In this document: positions 34,832-44,316 of the stretch, one piece after another
Layout: each line of letters begins with the position of its first letter
How positions within the stretch are numbered: position 1 is the first letter of the stretch
Origin: Bacteroidales bacterium UBA5833
GTDB lineage: Bacteria; Bacteroidota; Bacteroidia; Bacteroidales; Lentimicrobiaceae
Direction of reading: 5' to 3'
NCBI GenBank assembly: GCA_002433025.1
Contig: DJGZ01000060.1
Span: forward strand, 124,001-188,000
Length of the DNA: 64,000 nt
Notes under the pieces: model-generated
The model's input: the letters and a program-made list of their open reading frames with translations, nothing else
Told to the model about the DNA's origin: nothing
The model's database searches: none
Made by a program: the position numbers and the translations under genes

Positions 34832-35725
34832 ATGTCCCGACCGCTTAAAGCATTCCTGAAAATCGCGCTTTCCGTCGCCGCACTCTGGTATGTGTATACC
34901 AAAATTGACGTCAGGGAAGTTGCGCTGATCTTCAGACATGTGCATTATGGATGGCTGCTGGCCGCTACCCTGTTGTTTGCAGTCTCCAAAGTGCTTTCAT
35001 CTTACCGCCTGAACATCTTTTTCAGGAATACCGGAGCCGGGCTCACCGAACAAAGCAACCTGAGGCTATACCTGCTCGGGATGTATTACAACCTTTTCCT
35101 GCCCGGCGGCATTGGCGGTGACGGTTATAAAATTTACCTGCTCAATAAAAAGTTCGGGACAGGGGCAAAAAAGCTGTTCTGGGCGGTTTTGCTCGACAGG
35201 GTGAACGGGGTGCTGGCGCTGTTCGTGCTTGCCATGCTGATGGTCCCCTTTCTGGCCTTACCAGTATTTTATAAATATCTGGCGATGGCAGCAATTCCCT
35301 TATCCATTGCCGTATATTATCTATCCATTCACTGGCTTTTCAAGGATTTCAGGAAAAGCATACACCTGACAAACCTTTATTCAGTGGGTGTTCAGCTTGC
35401 CCAGTTGCTCTCCGCCTGGCTGATCCTGCTGGCCAACCATCACCAGGAACAAATTCTCGCCTATCTTTTTCTTTTTCTGGTTTCCTCAATTATAGCTACG
35501 CTACCGATCACCATAGGCGGCATCGGATCACGGGAAATCACGTTTCTGTTCGGCGCTGAAATTATGCAACTCGACATTCATTTATCCATCGCCCTCAGCC
35601 TGCTGTTTTATGTGATCACCGCCCTGGTTTCACTTTGCGGGATTTACTTTTCACTGAATGAAAAGGCATTGAAAATCAAGCTTGAAGCCGGCACATCTGC
35701 CGGAGAATCTGAAGTAACAGTTTAG
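34832..35725 (+). CDS. UPF0104/LPG-synthase-TM-like membrane protein
   Basis: 297 residues with about eight membrane segments, of the lysylphosphatidylglycerol synthase transmembrane (AglD/UPF0104) family: NLFLPGGIGGDGYKIYLL and LPITIGGIGSREITF are the family signatures. Only the membrane part is present, with no aminoacyl-transferase domain. Within this operon a role in flipping or handling lipid-linked sugar is plausible, but that is inferred from context. One base separates it from the GT2 stop. Confidence 0.88.
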   Translation: MSRPLKAFLKIALSVAALWYVYTKIDVREVALIFRHVHYGWLLAATLLFAVSKVLSSYRLNIFFRNTGAGLTEQSNLRLYLLGMYYNLFLPGGIGGDGYKIYLLNKKFGTGAKKLFWAVLLDRVNGVLALFVLAMLMVPFLALPVFYKYLAMAAIPLSIAVYYLSIHWLFKDFRKSIHLTNLYSVGVQLAQLLSAWLILLANHHQEQILAYLFLFLVSSIIATLPITIGGIGSREITFLFGAEIMQLDIHLSIALSLLFYVITALVSLCGIYFSLNEKALKIKLEAGTSAGESEVTV

Positions 35726-35728
35726 AAA

Positions 35729-36676
35729 ATGAAACATGTTTTTATCACCGGTGTCGCCGGATTTATCGGTTCAAGTCTTGCCCGCACCATGCTGGAACAA
35801 GGATACAAAGTATCAGGCCTTGACAATTTCGATACATTTTACGATCCCGTGATCAAGCGCAGGGCTGTTGCCAGACTTGAGGAAAATAAAGGTTTTAAGC
35901 TTTACGAAGGCGACATCAGGCACCGGGAAACACTTGCCGGAATATTCGAAGCAGAAAAGCCTGATCTGGTGATTCACCTGGCTGCCCGGGCCGGGGTGCG
36001 ACCTTCGATTGAGCAGCCTGAACTCTATTATGATGTGAACGTAACCGGTACGCTGGTGTTGCTCGAAGCCATGCGGGCGGCAGGCATCAAAGACATGCTC
36101 TTTGCCTCCTCTTCGTCGGTTTACGGAAACAATAAGAAGGTACCCTTCAGCGAAACCGATCCGGTTGATAACCCCATTTCGCCCTATGCCGCCACCAAAA
36201 AGGCCGGTGAACTGCTTTGCTACACATATCATCATCTTTACGATTTTAACATTTACTGTCTGCGGTTTTTCACGGTTTACGGACCCGGGCAGCGCCCCGA
36301 AATGGCTATTCAGCAGTTCGGGCGAAAGATCAGCGAAGGCAAGCCCATTACCCTCTTCGGTGACGGGACCACCCGCAGGGATTACACCTTCATCAGCGAT
36401 ATTACTGCCGGCATCATTGCCTGCGCCAACAATCTGAAGGGATACGAGATCTTTAACCTGGGCAACAGCGACACCATTTCGCTGATCGACCTGGTGCGGG
36501 GTATAGAGGAAACATTGGGCAGGAAGGCTGTCATCGAATGGAAGCCCATGCAGGCCGGCGATGTAGAAATCACCTATGCCGACATCAGCAAGGCCCGCCG
36601 GCTGCTGAATTATTCCCCGGGATATCCGGTACACAAGGGTTTGCTCCGCATGTTCTCTGAGCAGGGCATGTGCTGA
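35729..36676 (+). CDS. NAD-dependent nucleotide-sugar epimerase (UDP-glucuronate 4-epimerase-like)
   Basis: 315 residues, extended SDR fold: GVAGFIGSSLA (NAD loop), catalytic Ser in SSSSVYG and Tyr-x3-Lys in YAATKKAGE. The early DNFDTFYDPVIKRR segment resembles UDP-glucuronate 4-epimerases more than GalE. It presumably prepares the sugar nucleotide used by the GT2 enzyme of the same operon. It starts 3 bases after the UPF0104 stop and is the last gene of the operon. Confidence 0.9.
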   Translation: MKHVFITGVAGFIGSSLARTMLEQGYKVSGLDNFDTFYDPVIKRRAVARLEENKGFKLYEGDIRHRETLAGIFEAEKPDLVIHLAARAGVRPSIEQPELYYDVNVTGTLVLLEAMRAAGIKDMLFASSSSVYGNNKKVPFSETDPVDNPISPYAATKKAGELLCYTYHHLYDFNIYCLRFFTVYGPGQRPEMAIQQFGRKISEGKPITLFGDGTTRRDYTFISDITAGIIACANNLKGYEIFNLGNSDTISLIDLVRGIEETLGRKAVIEWKPMQAGDVEITYADISKARRLLNYSPGYPVHKGLLRMFSEQGMC

Positions 36677-36756
36677 TCTGAAGCCTGTTATGCATTTGCC
36701 AAACCAAGTTTCATCCCTGTTCCTGCATCAGACAATGCGTCACACATGTTTTTCCA

Positions 36757-39111
36757 TCATTCGTATTTGATCACTTCCACCGGATTCAGCTTCGATGCCG
36801 ACCAGGACTGCCAGGCGATGGTGAGAAAAGCCACCAGCAGGGTGATCACTGCTGTAAGGATAAATGTTCCGGCAGTGATATTAATATGATAGGCAAAATC
36901 AGCAAGCCATCCTGACATAAATAACCATACAGGGACAATAGCAAGCAGATTTCCTGTCAGTACCAGCAATGAGAAACCCGCTGTTTCCCTGATGGTCAGG
37001 CTGAGGGGTGATGCACCCAGAATCCGCCGGATGCCGAACTGCCTTCGCCGCTGCTGCAGAATAACAGCCGAAAGGCCCAGCAATCCCATACAAGCCACAA
37101 CAATGGCCAGAATGGTAAATCCGGAGAACAACTGCGCAAAGCGGTTGATATGTCTGTAGGTGTCAGCAATATAAGTATCCAGTGGATAGCAAACGAAAGG
37201 TTCCCCCGGGAAGTGCTGCTGCCATACATTTTCAAGGCCTGCCCTGGCGGTTTGCAGATCGGAATTCACCCTGATCAGCAAGGCATTGAAGCCTTCTTCC
37301 GGATCGGTAGTCAGGATCAGTGGCTCCACTCCGGCATAAACAGGGAAAAAGTTAAAATCCTTCACAACACCGATCACAGGGTGTTTACCACTGCGCCTGA
37401 TGTAGTGAATCTTGTCAGGTGTTACTCCATAGCGACTTGCATAGCTTTCATTCACCAGATAAACCATGCTGTCGGTGCCCGATGTAATATTCCTTCCCGA
37501 CACCATTTCGATCCCCATTGTTCTCAGAAAGCCTGAATCGACGCCCAACACGTTGATTATAACGGCTTCGTTCCTGCCATCCGGCAAGTATCCGTTGGCC
37601 GGAACCCCTGCGCCCGGGGGACCCGAAACCGCCGTCCAGCTTTCGACAAACGGCAGTCCGCCCAGCGAAATGCCGGCATAAGCAGGCATGTTTTTATCAT
37701 TTTCGTCTGAAACATGCAAAACAAGCAGATTCTCAGAGCGATATCCTTTGTCGAAACTGCTGATATAGGAAATCTGTTCAAACATCAGCAAGAGGGAGGC
37801 CACAAGTCCGGCGGATATGGCAAACTGGATAACAACAAGCGCTTTGGGCAGCATTGCCCTGACCTTTACTGAACCGGATCCTCCCTTGAGCACATCTACA
37901 GGCTGAAAGGATGCCAGGTAAAAGGCTGGATAAGCACCCGCAAGCACTCCGGTGAGCACCACAAGCAGCACAATCATAAGCATCAGCGGAATGCCACCTG
38001 CCGCGTAAAGAGAGAGTGGATTACCTGTAACGGCCGAATACCAGGGGCGGATCAGTTCAATGATAAAAAGCGCGAGCAGCAAAGCTGTAAAACTTAGCAC
38101 CAGCGCTTCGCCCATAAACTGCCTGATAAGCATGCGACGCGAAGCCCCTGCCACTTTGCGGATGCCCGTTTCCCTGTTCCGGATCATGGCCCGGGCAGTC
38201 GCCAGACTGGTAAAATTAAAACAGGCAATCAGCAGGATCAGCAGGGCGATGCCTGAAAATATCCTGATATCACTGAGGTTACCACCGCTTCCATCGTCTA
38301 CAAGAGAACGAAGATGGATGTTGCTGAGCGGCTCAAAACCGAGCTCATACTTCCATCCCGAATCCCTGATGCTTCTGTTGATCTTCTCTTCAAGGAATGC
38401 GGGCAGGGCCGATTCAAGGCCCGCAATCAGATAGCCGGGTTGCGTCCTGATAAAAGTGATGTATTGGTTACCACCGTTCCAGTCCATATACAAAGACTTA
38501 TCCTGATACAATGTTGAAAACGAAATCAGGGCATCGAACTGTAAAGATGAGTTATAAGGTGGATCCCCGGCTATTCCGGTTACTGTAAACTGATCCCTGT
38601 TGTTCATTTTCAATACTTTACCCATGGCAGGAGCATCGCCGAACAGGGTGCGGGCGGCTGAGCGGGAAAGTACGACGCTGTAAATTCCGGAAAGCGCCGT
38701 GGCAATATCTCCTTCCTCCAGCACAAATGAGAAGTCCCTGAAAAACCCGGAATCAGCATAACAGACCTTAGCAATTTCAGTGATTTTTCCACCGGTTTCG
38801 AAAAAAAACTGCTGAGGTTGGGTTGTCCGCGTAACCGATATGATCCCTGGGAACTGCTCCTTAAGTGAGGGGCCAACGGCAGCAGGAATAGTATAGGAAC
38901 CGAATGACCCGTCAGGACTGACGGCAGTCATATTCACCCGGTAAATATCATGCCGGTTAATGTGAAACCTGTCGAAACTCAGCTCACCGTAAATATAGGC
39001 CAGTATTGCAATTCCCGCTGCCAGGCCAATGGCAAGCCCTGTTACGTTGATAATGGTATAAAAAGGATTCCGGATATAGAGCCTGAAAGTGTGCCTGAAG
39101 AAATGCTGCAT
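36757..39111 (-). CDS. MacB/FtsX-type ABC transporter permease
   Basis: 784 residues with the duplicated layout MacB_PCD - FtsX - MacB_PCD - FtsX. One N-terminal membrane helix plus three, then three or four more near the C-terminus, with two large periplasmic domains. NRETGIRKVAGASRR and RRRQFGIRRILGAS are the coupling segments after FtsX cores. Such proteins work with a LolD/MacB-like ATPase in lipoprotein or efflux transport. No ATPase gene lies on either side, so it is an orphan permease in this window. Confidence 0.9.
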   Translation of the reverse strand: MQHFFRHTFRLYIRNPFYTIINVTGLAIGLAAGIAILAYIYGELSFDRFHINRHDIYRVNMTAVSPDGSFGSYTIPAAVGPSLKEQFPGIISVTRTTQPQQFFFETGGKITEIAKVCYADSGFFRDFSFVLEEGDIATALSGIYSVVLSRSAARTLFGDAPAMGKVLKMNNRDQFTVTGIAGDPPYNSSLQFDALISFSTLYQDKSLYMDWNGGNQYITFIRTQPGYLIAGLESALPAFLEEKINRSIRDSGWKYELGFEPLSNIHLRSLVDDGSGGNLSDIRIFSGIALLILLIACFNFTSLATARAMIRNRETGIRKVAGASRRMLIRQFMGEALVLSFTALLLALFIIELIRPWYSAVTGNPLSLYAAGGIPLMLMIVLLVVLTGVLAGAYPAFYLASFQPVDVLKGGSGSVKVRAMLPKALVVIQFAISAGLVASLLLMFEQISYISSFDKGYRSENLLVLHVSDENDKNMPAYAGISLGGLPFVESWTAVSGPPGAGVPANGYLPDGRNEAVIINVLGVDSGFLRTMGIEMVSGRNITSGTDSMVYLVNESYASRYGVTPDKIHYIRRSGKHPVIGVVKDFNFFPVYAGVEPLILTTDPEEGFNALLIRVNSDLQTARAGLENVWQQHFPGEPFVCYPLDTYIADTYRHINRFAQLFSGFTILAIVVACMGLLGLSAVILQQRRRQFGIRRILGASPLSLTIRETAGFSLLVLTGNLLAIVPVWLFMSGWLADFAYHINITAGTFILTAVITLLVAFLTIAWQSWSASKLNPVEVIKYE

Positions 39112-39367
39112 TGCCCGAGCGTTTCAGATGATTATGAAAGCATTACAACTCAGCTGTTATAAAAACCATGCCAAATTAAGCCACTGAAAATGAGTAGAAT
39201 AAAATGGAAGATGGAACGGCAGTGTCCGGATTTGCGGTCAATATGTATTATAACCGGACAATTAACCGGCCAACTTCAGGAGACGAAGTTCGGAATTGAC
39301 CCTCAACCATCAGGTAAACCGCTTCCTTAAGTCAGGAGAATGATTTCAGTAAAGGCTGTTCAGGTCG

Positions 39368-39868
39368 CTACGATAAGATATTTTTCCTGTTCCGTGTAAA
39401 AATGAAAATCATCGCAATGGCGGTGGTTACAGCCCCCATTATCAACGCCCCGATGGCTCCCTGTCTGGCGTAGTTCGGGTAATTGAAATGGGCTTCAGCT
39501 TCGACAATGGACTTGTAATAGCCAATTTCCACCGATCGCTTGATGACATTCGGGAAATATTCAGGTGTGATTACATAGGATGTGATCCATTGTGTGAGCA
39601 GACTGATCAGCGCGATCATCGCAGAAATAATAATGCCCGAAACCAGCCCCTGCAGGTAGGTCATACGTCCGTCGTAGAAGTTCTTCTTTTTATCCTTCAG
39701 CGCCATCACCATCACAATGATGGCGGGGATGGCAAACAGGTTGGTGAGATAGAGATGATAGTCGATATACCTGCCGTGAAGTCCGGACACTTTCTCCAGC
39801 AGCATCCAGAGCAGGGACATCAGCGAAAAAATAATGGCCCACTTGATTTCAATTTTCAGATTTTTCAT
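39368..39868 (-). CDS. DUF4199 family membrane protein
   Basis: 166 residues with four membrane segments (about 10-30, 40-60, 75-100, 135-160). The DGRMTYLQG segment between helices 2 and 3 and the overall layout fit DUF4199, widespread in Bacteroidota and of unknown function. It begins 11 bases from the stop of the VOC gene upstream on the same strand and may be co-transcribed. Confidence 0.85.
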   Translation of the reverse strand: MKNLKIEIKWAIIFSLMSLLWMLLEKVSGLHGRYIDYHLYLTNLFAIPAIIVMVMALKDKKKNFYDGRMTYLQGLVSGIIISAMIALISLLTQWITSYVITPEYFPNVIKRSVEIGYYKSIVEAEAHFNYPNYARQGAIGALIMGAVTTAIAMIFIFTRNRKNILS

Positions 39869-39879
39869 AATGATGGTTT

Positions 39880-40728
39880 TTATTGTGCGGCATTTTTCAG
39901 GACATCCAGTTCAATCTTTTTCATTTGGCGCAAGGCCTCCCCTACCTGCTGGCCTTTACCAGAATCTATAATAAGGGATTCGAGGATAGAGGGAATCACC
40001 TGCCACCAGACGCCATATTTATCCTGAACCCAACCACACATACTTTCCCTGCCTTCTTCAGAAAAACTGTTCCAGTAATGGTCAATTTCGCCCTGGGTTT
40101 CACATTCAATCACGAAAGAATTGCCCTCGCAGAAATCAAATTCATGCTCCGGTTCCCCTCCGCTTAAGGCGTTGAATATTAAATCTCTCAGCCTGAACTG
40201 GGTAAACATAAGGGCACCATCTGGCATACTGCTCCCTGGAGGAATCGGAAAACTTACGATGTGCCTGCTGTCATTAAATATGGAAGTATAATAACTTAAT
40301 GCTTCACCCAGCAGCGCCCTTTTATCATTGGCAAAAAGCAGGGCTGGAACAATTTTCTGCGGATTGTTGATGGCGTCGATATCCAGCTGCCAGCTGATGC
40401 CAAACCTGTCCTCCACCCAGGCATATTTCGCGCTCCAGTCATATTTTTCCAGGGGCATCATCACCCGTCCGTCCTTGCTGAGTTTCGCGTAAAGACGCTC
40501 AATCCTCGCGTCGTCGCCACCACAATAAACGAAATAAGAGACGGCCGGATTGGGCCGGAACATCTCCCCACCGTTCAGGCCCATAAATTTCACTCCGTAA
40601 ATCTCAAACATCAGCACCAGCGGATTTTCTGAGAGGATGTTCACATCCTCAAAAACATCCTTGTAATAACCAGCGGCTTCCCTCGCATTGTTGTTAAACC
40701 AAAGGCAGGGGTATATAAAATCGTTCAT
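39880..40728 (-). CDS. Tandem PhnB/VOC-family protein
   Basis: 282 residues made of two PhnB-like halves, each starting with a CLWFNNNAREAAGYYK-like or ALLFANDKRALLGEALSYY-like motif and ending with a KYAWVEDRFGISWQL or KYGVWWQV motif. These glyoxalase/bleomycin-fold proteins are annotated as 3-demethylubiquinone methyltransferase-like but usually lack proven activity. It is a cytoplasmic protein. Confidence 0.85.
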   Translation of the reverse strand: MNDFIYPCLWFNNNAREAAGYYKDVFEDVNILSENPLVLMFEIYGVKFMGLNGGEMFRPNPAVSYFVYCGGDDARIERLYAKLSKDGRVMMPLEKYDWSAKYAWVEDRFGISWQLDIDAINNPQKIVPALLFANDKRALLGEALSYYTSIFNDSRHIVSFPIPPGSSMPDGALMFTQFRLRDLIFNALSGGEPEHEFDFCEGNSFVIECETQGEIDHYWNSFSEEGRESMCGWVQDKYGVWWQVIPSILESLIIDSGKGQQVGEALRQMKKIELDVLKNAAQ

Positions 40729-40793
40729 GTTCCGGAAATCAGTTGTACAATAAGGTTAATAACAATCTGCAAGGCAAGGGGTTTCGGATGCCC

Positions 40794-41357
40794 CTATTTT
40801 TTGTATTTGTCATGCAAACCTACACCCTGAATAATCATCGGGATTATTTTCTCCAACCGGCTGACTTTGGTGGTTTCCTGCTTTGGTTCTTCCAGATAAA
40901 GGATGTATTCCTTCTGCTTTCCCGGGCTTAGCTTACTGAATGCTGCCTGCAGATATCCATCGGCTTTGAGGGCTCCGGCAAGTAGCGGAGGCGGCGCCAT
41001 CACCTTAAATTTCTCAGGCTTTATTTTCAGCCCTTTCTTTTCCACTTCAATGGCCTCATAAATATATTCAAGGATCTTTTTTTCATCCACTTCTGCCAGG
41101 GAGGTGAAACGCCACTGCCGCAGCGATTTGGTTTTCCCTTCGGAAGCGGCAATCAGTACCCCGTATTTATCTTTAAGGAATACGCCATTGTAAAACCAGA
41201 GTCCGAAGAAATTTTTGAAACCGCCGTAGCTGATTACATTCTTTCCGTTAAAGGTAAATACTTCAGATCCCCACTTAATGGTTTTTTCGAGCGGGGCTTT
41301 TGCAATGACGGATGCCAGCAACGAAAGCTCCTCCGCCCATTGTTCGTAGTATTCCAT
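40794..41357 (-). CDS. YdeI/OmpD-associated family protein
   Basis: 187 residues. An N-terminal DUF1801 fold (TIKWGSEVFTFNGKNVISYGGF and LWFYNG) is joined to a C-terminal helical region with ALKADGYLQAAFSKLSPGKQKEYILYLEEPKQETTK-type sequence typical of YdeI. YdeI has been linked to polymyxin/peptide resistance in enterobacteria; here function is unproven. Cytoplasmic; single gene. Confidence 0.87.
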   Translation of the reverse strand: MEYYEQWAEELSLLASVIAKAPLEKTIKWGSEVFTFNGKNVISYGGFKNFFGLWFYNGVFLKDKYGVLIAASEGKTKSLRQWRFTSLAEVDEKKILEYIYEAIEVEKKGLKIKPEKFKVMAPPPLLAGALKADGYLQAAFSKLSPGKQKEYILYLEEPKQETTKVSRLEKIIPMIIQGVGLHDKYKK

Positions 41358-41448
41358 GATTGAATTATTTGAAAGGAAATATCAGGCGCAGATTAATAAA
41401 ACCAACGCGTTTACCAATTGTTCAGGCACCGGTTTACCGGGGCCCGTA

Positions 41449-41991
41449 TCATTTGGTAGTTGGCAGGCCCATGGCGGTAAAAACGCTGTCGACCGGCTCC
41501 CACAGCTCCAGTTTGTTCCCGTCGGCATCCATAATATGGACAAACCTGCCGTAATCATAGGTTTCTATGGTATCGAGAATGGTGACGCCGTTTTGCCGGA
41601 GTTTTTCCACCAGTCCTTCGATGTTCTGCACCCGGTAATTGATCATGAACTCTTTTTTGGACGGCTCAAAATAACTGCTCCCCTGCTTAAAGGGGCTCCA
41701 CTGCAGGTAGTTGATTTCTTCCGGACGGTTGGCATTGCGGAACTCGAAACCCGAGCCCCAGTCATTCATTGCCAGTCCCAGGTTTTTCGCATACCAGGCT
41801 TTGGTCTCTTCAACATTCTCAGAGAAAAAGAAAATTCCACCTATGCCGGTAACTTTGGGTGTGGTATCGTTGATTGCAGCATTGCTGCCGTTTTGAGCTG
41901 ATGGGTCTGTCATATCGTTGATTTTTATTAATCCTTGCTTACAAGCCGCGAATATAAGGGCAAGCAGGGCATAAGTCAAAAGCTTTTTCAT
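41449..41991 (-). CDS. VOC-fold lipoprotein
   Basis: 180 residues. A signal peptide with lipobox (FAAC near residue 17) is followed by a linker and a single glyoxalase/VOC domain: GIGGIFFFSENVEETKAWYAKNLGL and the metal-type E in NKLELWEPVD. Lipid anchoring is unusual for VOC proteins, which are mostly cytoplasmic. Function unknown. It shares orientation with its neighbours at 40794 and 39880, which are also related to small-molecule binding folds. Confidence 0.82.
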   Translation of the reverse strand: MKKLLTYALLALIFAACKQGLIKINDMTDPSAQNGSNAAINDTTPKVTGIGGIFFFSENVEETKAWYAKNLGLAMNDWGSGFEFRNANRPEEINYLQWSPFKQGSSYFEPSKKEFMINYRVQNIEGLVEKLRQNGVTILDTIETYDYGRFVHIMDADGNKLELWEPVDSVFTAMGLPTTK

Positions 41992-42354
41992 GCACTTCGA
42001 TTTTAGTGTCCGACAAACAATGTCAATTTTATCAATTTCAAGTTACACAAATATAACCCTATAAACCGGAATTGAGTATCTTCAGAGACTCAGGACATAG
42101 GTAATCTTTGCTTGCGTTTATTAAGCCGAAGGCCGGATTCAGACATCGGATTTCCTATGAGAAGTCAGAAAATGCTGCTTGCTTTACGCCGGCCTTCTGC
42201 ACGGTGAAAATGCAGATCCCCGAACCAACCGGCTTTAGCCGAAAAGCCGGGAGAAGTCAAATCAGGGAGACTTCCGGGCTTACCGGTATTGCTTATGCCG
42301 GGTTAAGAATATACTTTTGACGCGTTTTGGGCTAAAACCCCTGTGTTTGTCAGC
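41992..42354. other. Palindrome-rich intergenic region
   Basis: About 360 bases with no gene but repeated CCGG/GCC-rich short palindromes (for example CCGGCTTTAGCCGAAAAGCCGG near 42228-42249). Looks like decayed repeat sequence. Confidence 0.45.
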
Positions 42355-42392
42355 GCCTGATAACCCCCGGCTCAAGCCGGGGGTTATCAGGC
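42355..42392. repeat. Perfect 17-bp inverted repeat with 4-base loop
   Basis: GCCTGATAACCCCCGGC and its exact complement surround TCAA. It lies 8 bases after the stop of the esterase gene (minus strand) and has no T-run on either side, so it may stop or protect the transcript rather than being a classic terminator. Confidence 0.75.
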
Positions 42393-42399
42393 GGCCAGA

Positions 42400-43557
42400 T
42401 CACTCCCATCCGTGCCTGATTCTTTCTGCCCTGATCTCATCAAGCAGGGCATTTGTGCCATCCCATCCGGCTTCAACGGTTCTTAAAAGATATTCCGCCC
42501 GGTTCAGGTACTCCCGGGCTTGTTCACTATCCTGCCCGTATGTCAGTTCGTAAAGTGAGAGATAAAACTCATAATAATCCGGATAGTATGTTATGCCCAT
42601 CCGGTAAATTTCAAGCGCCTGACTGTTATAGCCGTTATAAACGTAGCGGGAGGCTATGCCGTTGATTTCCGCGATCTCGGGCGGATAAAAGTAATCGCCG
42701 ATAAGCGAGGCTTCGAGCACTTTTTCTCTCTCCGCTTCAGCCGGTTCCGGAACATTAATCAGCTTGTACTCATCATTTGTCTTCGCGATTCCGGCATACC
42801 TGCCCCTGAATTTTTCGAAGATCCGGGTTAAAAATACCGGTGTTGCCACGATGGGTACAGCGTTGTGCGCGGAATAATCAGCTTCGAAGGTAATAATGTC
42901 ATTAAAGAAATCAGGATAACTGCTTTTCAACTGATCATACTTTTTTCGGTGATGGTAATCCTTATCACCGGCAATGCCGCCTGTACTGATGCAGATCCTG
43001 TCTTTATCAGCCTGGCCGGTTTTTCCGAGAGCCTCTACCAGCGATTCCAGTTCATGGAGTGGCGTGTGTGCCATCACGGCAGTATAAAAGCCGGGATGCA
43101 TGAAACAGGAATATAGCGCGAAAGAGGCTGAAAATGAGTGCCCGGCAATAATCCTGATTTCCCCCGGGTTGTACTTCGTCAACGCCTGGCTGAGTTCTTC
43201 CGTGATAAAGATATCCAGAGGCATCCCCGGTTGCAGTCCGGAAAACCCGCATTCATTGTTCCGGTTTTTATGCGGAATAACCACAACCAGTACATTCGGG
43301 ATTTCGTGGGTGTACTGTAAATACTTAATGTCAGAGAGTATGGGATTGATAAACCACTCATGCTGACCATCAAGTAAAAAAATCACGGGAAGCTTAACGG
43401 AACCGGATTTGTACTTGTAAAAACCGGGCTTGTGGATGTAAACGGTTCTTTGCTCACCGAATGCCTCCGAGTAAACCGACAGCGTATCCGGTTCCTGCGC
43501 CGGTACGATTGAAGCAGAGAGAAGAAATAGAAGTAAAAAGAAGGTTCCAATTTTCAT
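42400..43557 (-). CDS. Exported esterase-like alpha/beta hydrolase
   Basis: 385 residues with a signal peptide (ending VPAQ near residue 20). A putative-esterase (esterase D/Fes/IroE) domain covers about 25-280: LPVIFLLDGQHEW, VVVIPHKNR, and the nucleophile Ser in GHSFSAS. A C-terminal helical part with NRAEYLLR-like TPR features follows. Family members cleave siderophore esters, sugar esters or acyl groups; no siderophore genes are nearby, so the substrate is open. Confidence 0.87.
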   Translation of the reverse strand: MKIGTFFLLLFLLSASIVPAQEPDTLSVYSEAFGEQRTVYIHKPGFYKYKSGSVKLPVIFLLDGQHEWFINPILSDIKYLQYTHEIPNVLVVVIPHKNRNNECGFSGLQPGMPLDIFITEELSQALTKYNPGEIRIIAGHSFSASFALYSCFMHPGFYTAVMAHTPLHELESLVEALGKTGQADKDRICISTGGIAGDKDYHHRKKYDQLKSSYPDFFNDIITFEADYSAHNAVPIVATPVFLTRIFEKFRGRYAGIAKTNDEYKLINVPEPAEAEREKVLEASLIGDYFYPPEIAEINGIASRYVYNGYNSQALEIYRMGITYYPDYYEFYLSLYELTYGQDSEQAREYLNRAEYLLRTVEAGWDGTNALLDEIRAERIRHGWE

Positions 43558-44316
43558 GTGAAGTGATTTATTCAGATTGTTGATTTTTCATGATTCTACA
43601 TCCGGGCGGATTTCAAAGCCTGTTTTTCAGGATGTTATACCGGGCCGGCAAATTGTGGAAATTCCAGGAATTCTGCACCTCCCCTGCCAAGGATGATTAT
43701 GTCTGCTTCGGCAATACCCGATTTCGTAAACCATTTGATCAATTTATCGGGACCTGAAACGGAAATAACACGCCTGTACCTGAAAATGTCAGAAATAACC
43801 CATTTTCATGAATCATGTTCATTCTGACATGGCAATTCCATTGCTTCCTGATTAAATGAAACAGGAGACAGTAATTAAACCCGGCCAGGATCAGGAATCC
43901 TGAGCAAAGCTCCACGGCCGGTTCAACTGATCGTTCTCTTTTACCAAACAACTGAAAGCCCGATGAATACGCGCTGAGCCGGCCCCGGTTATGTTAATCA
44001 CGCCGGACCATGATACGGAATACCGGATATGCAAACAGCAAAAAAAGAATGGCCGGGAAAACTTTAAGACTAAAATTCATGAATACTCCTTTTCTCTGAT
44101 GAAAGTCAGTTCAGTCAGCCACCCAAAATCCGCATGAGACCTTGCATTTTCTGGAATAAGAAAAGCTTGTTTTGATTTATTGTCTTAATATCAAGACAGG
44201 CTATGTATTTCATTAACAATTACATAAACCATTTTTAGTCCCGAAAAATAAGGTAGGCCGGAATTTACTTTTTGCAGCGACTGCGGTTAAGGCTGAAATG
44301 TTAACCGGCGGCAATT
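43558..44316. other. Long intergenic region
   Basis: About 760 bases, the longest gap in the window. No intact gene; a possible protein fragment (43635-43806) is listed apart. The 5' flank of the A+T-rich island begins near 44160. Confidence 0.5.
43635..43806 (-). pseudogene. Possible C-terminal remnant of a gene
   Basis: A minus-strand frame of about 56 codons ends with TAA at 43635 and has no ATG. Its translation (segments RRVISVSGPDKLIKWF and AEADIIILGRGGAEFLEFP) looks more protein-like than random spacer, suggesting the tail of a decayed gene. The family cannot be named. Confidence 0.3.

Noticed and set aside
35813..36634. 273-residue open frame antisense to the epimerase gene
   Set aside because: It mirrors the coding strand of a clear SDR gene; codon bias of the true gene keeps the opposite frame open. 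No motif or start context.
43739..43951. 70-residue minus-strand frame in the long spacer
   Set aside because: Composition is random-like, and a neighbouring frame looks more protein-like; no start context.
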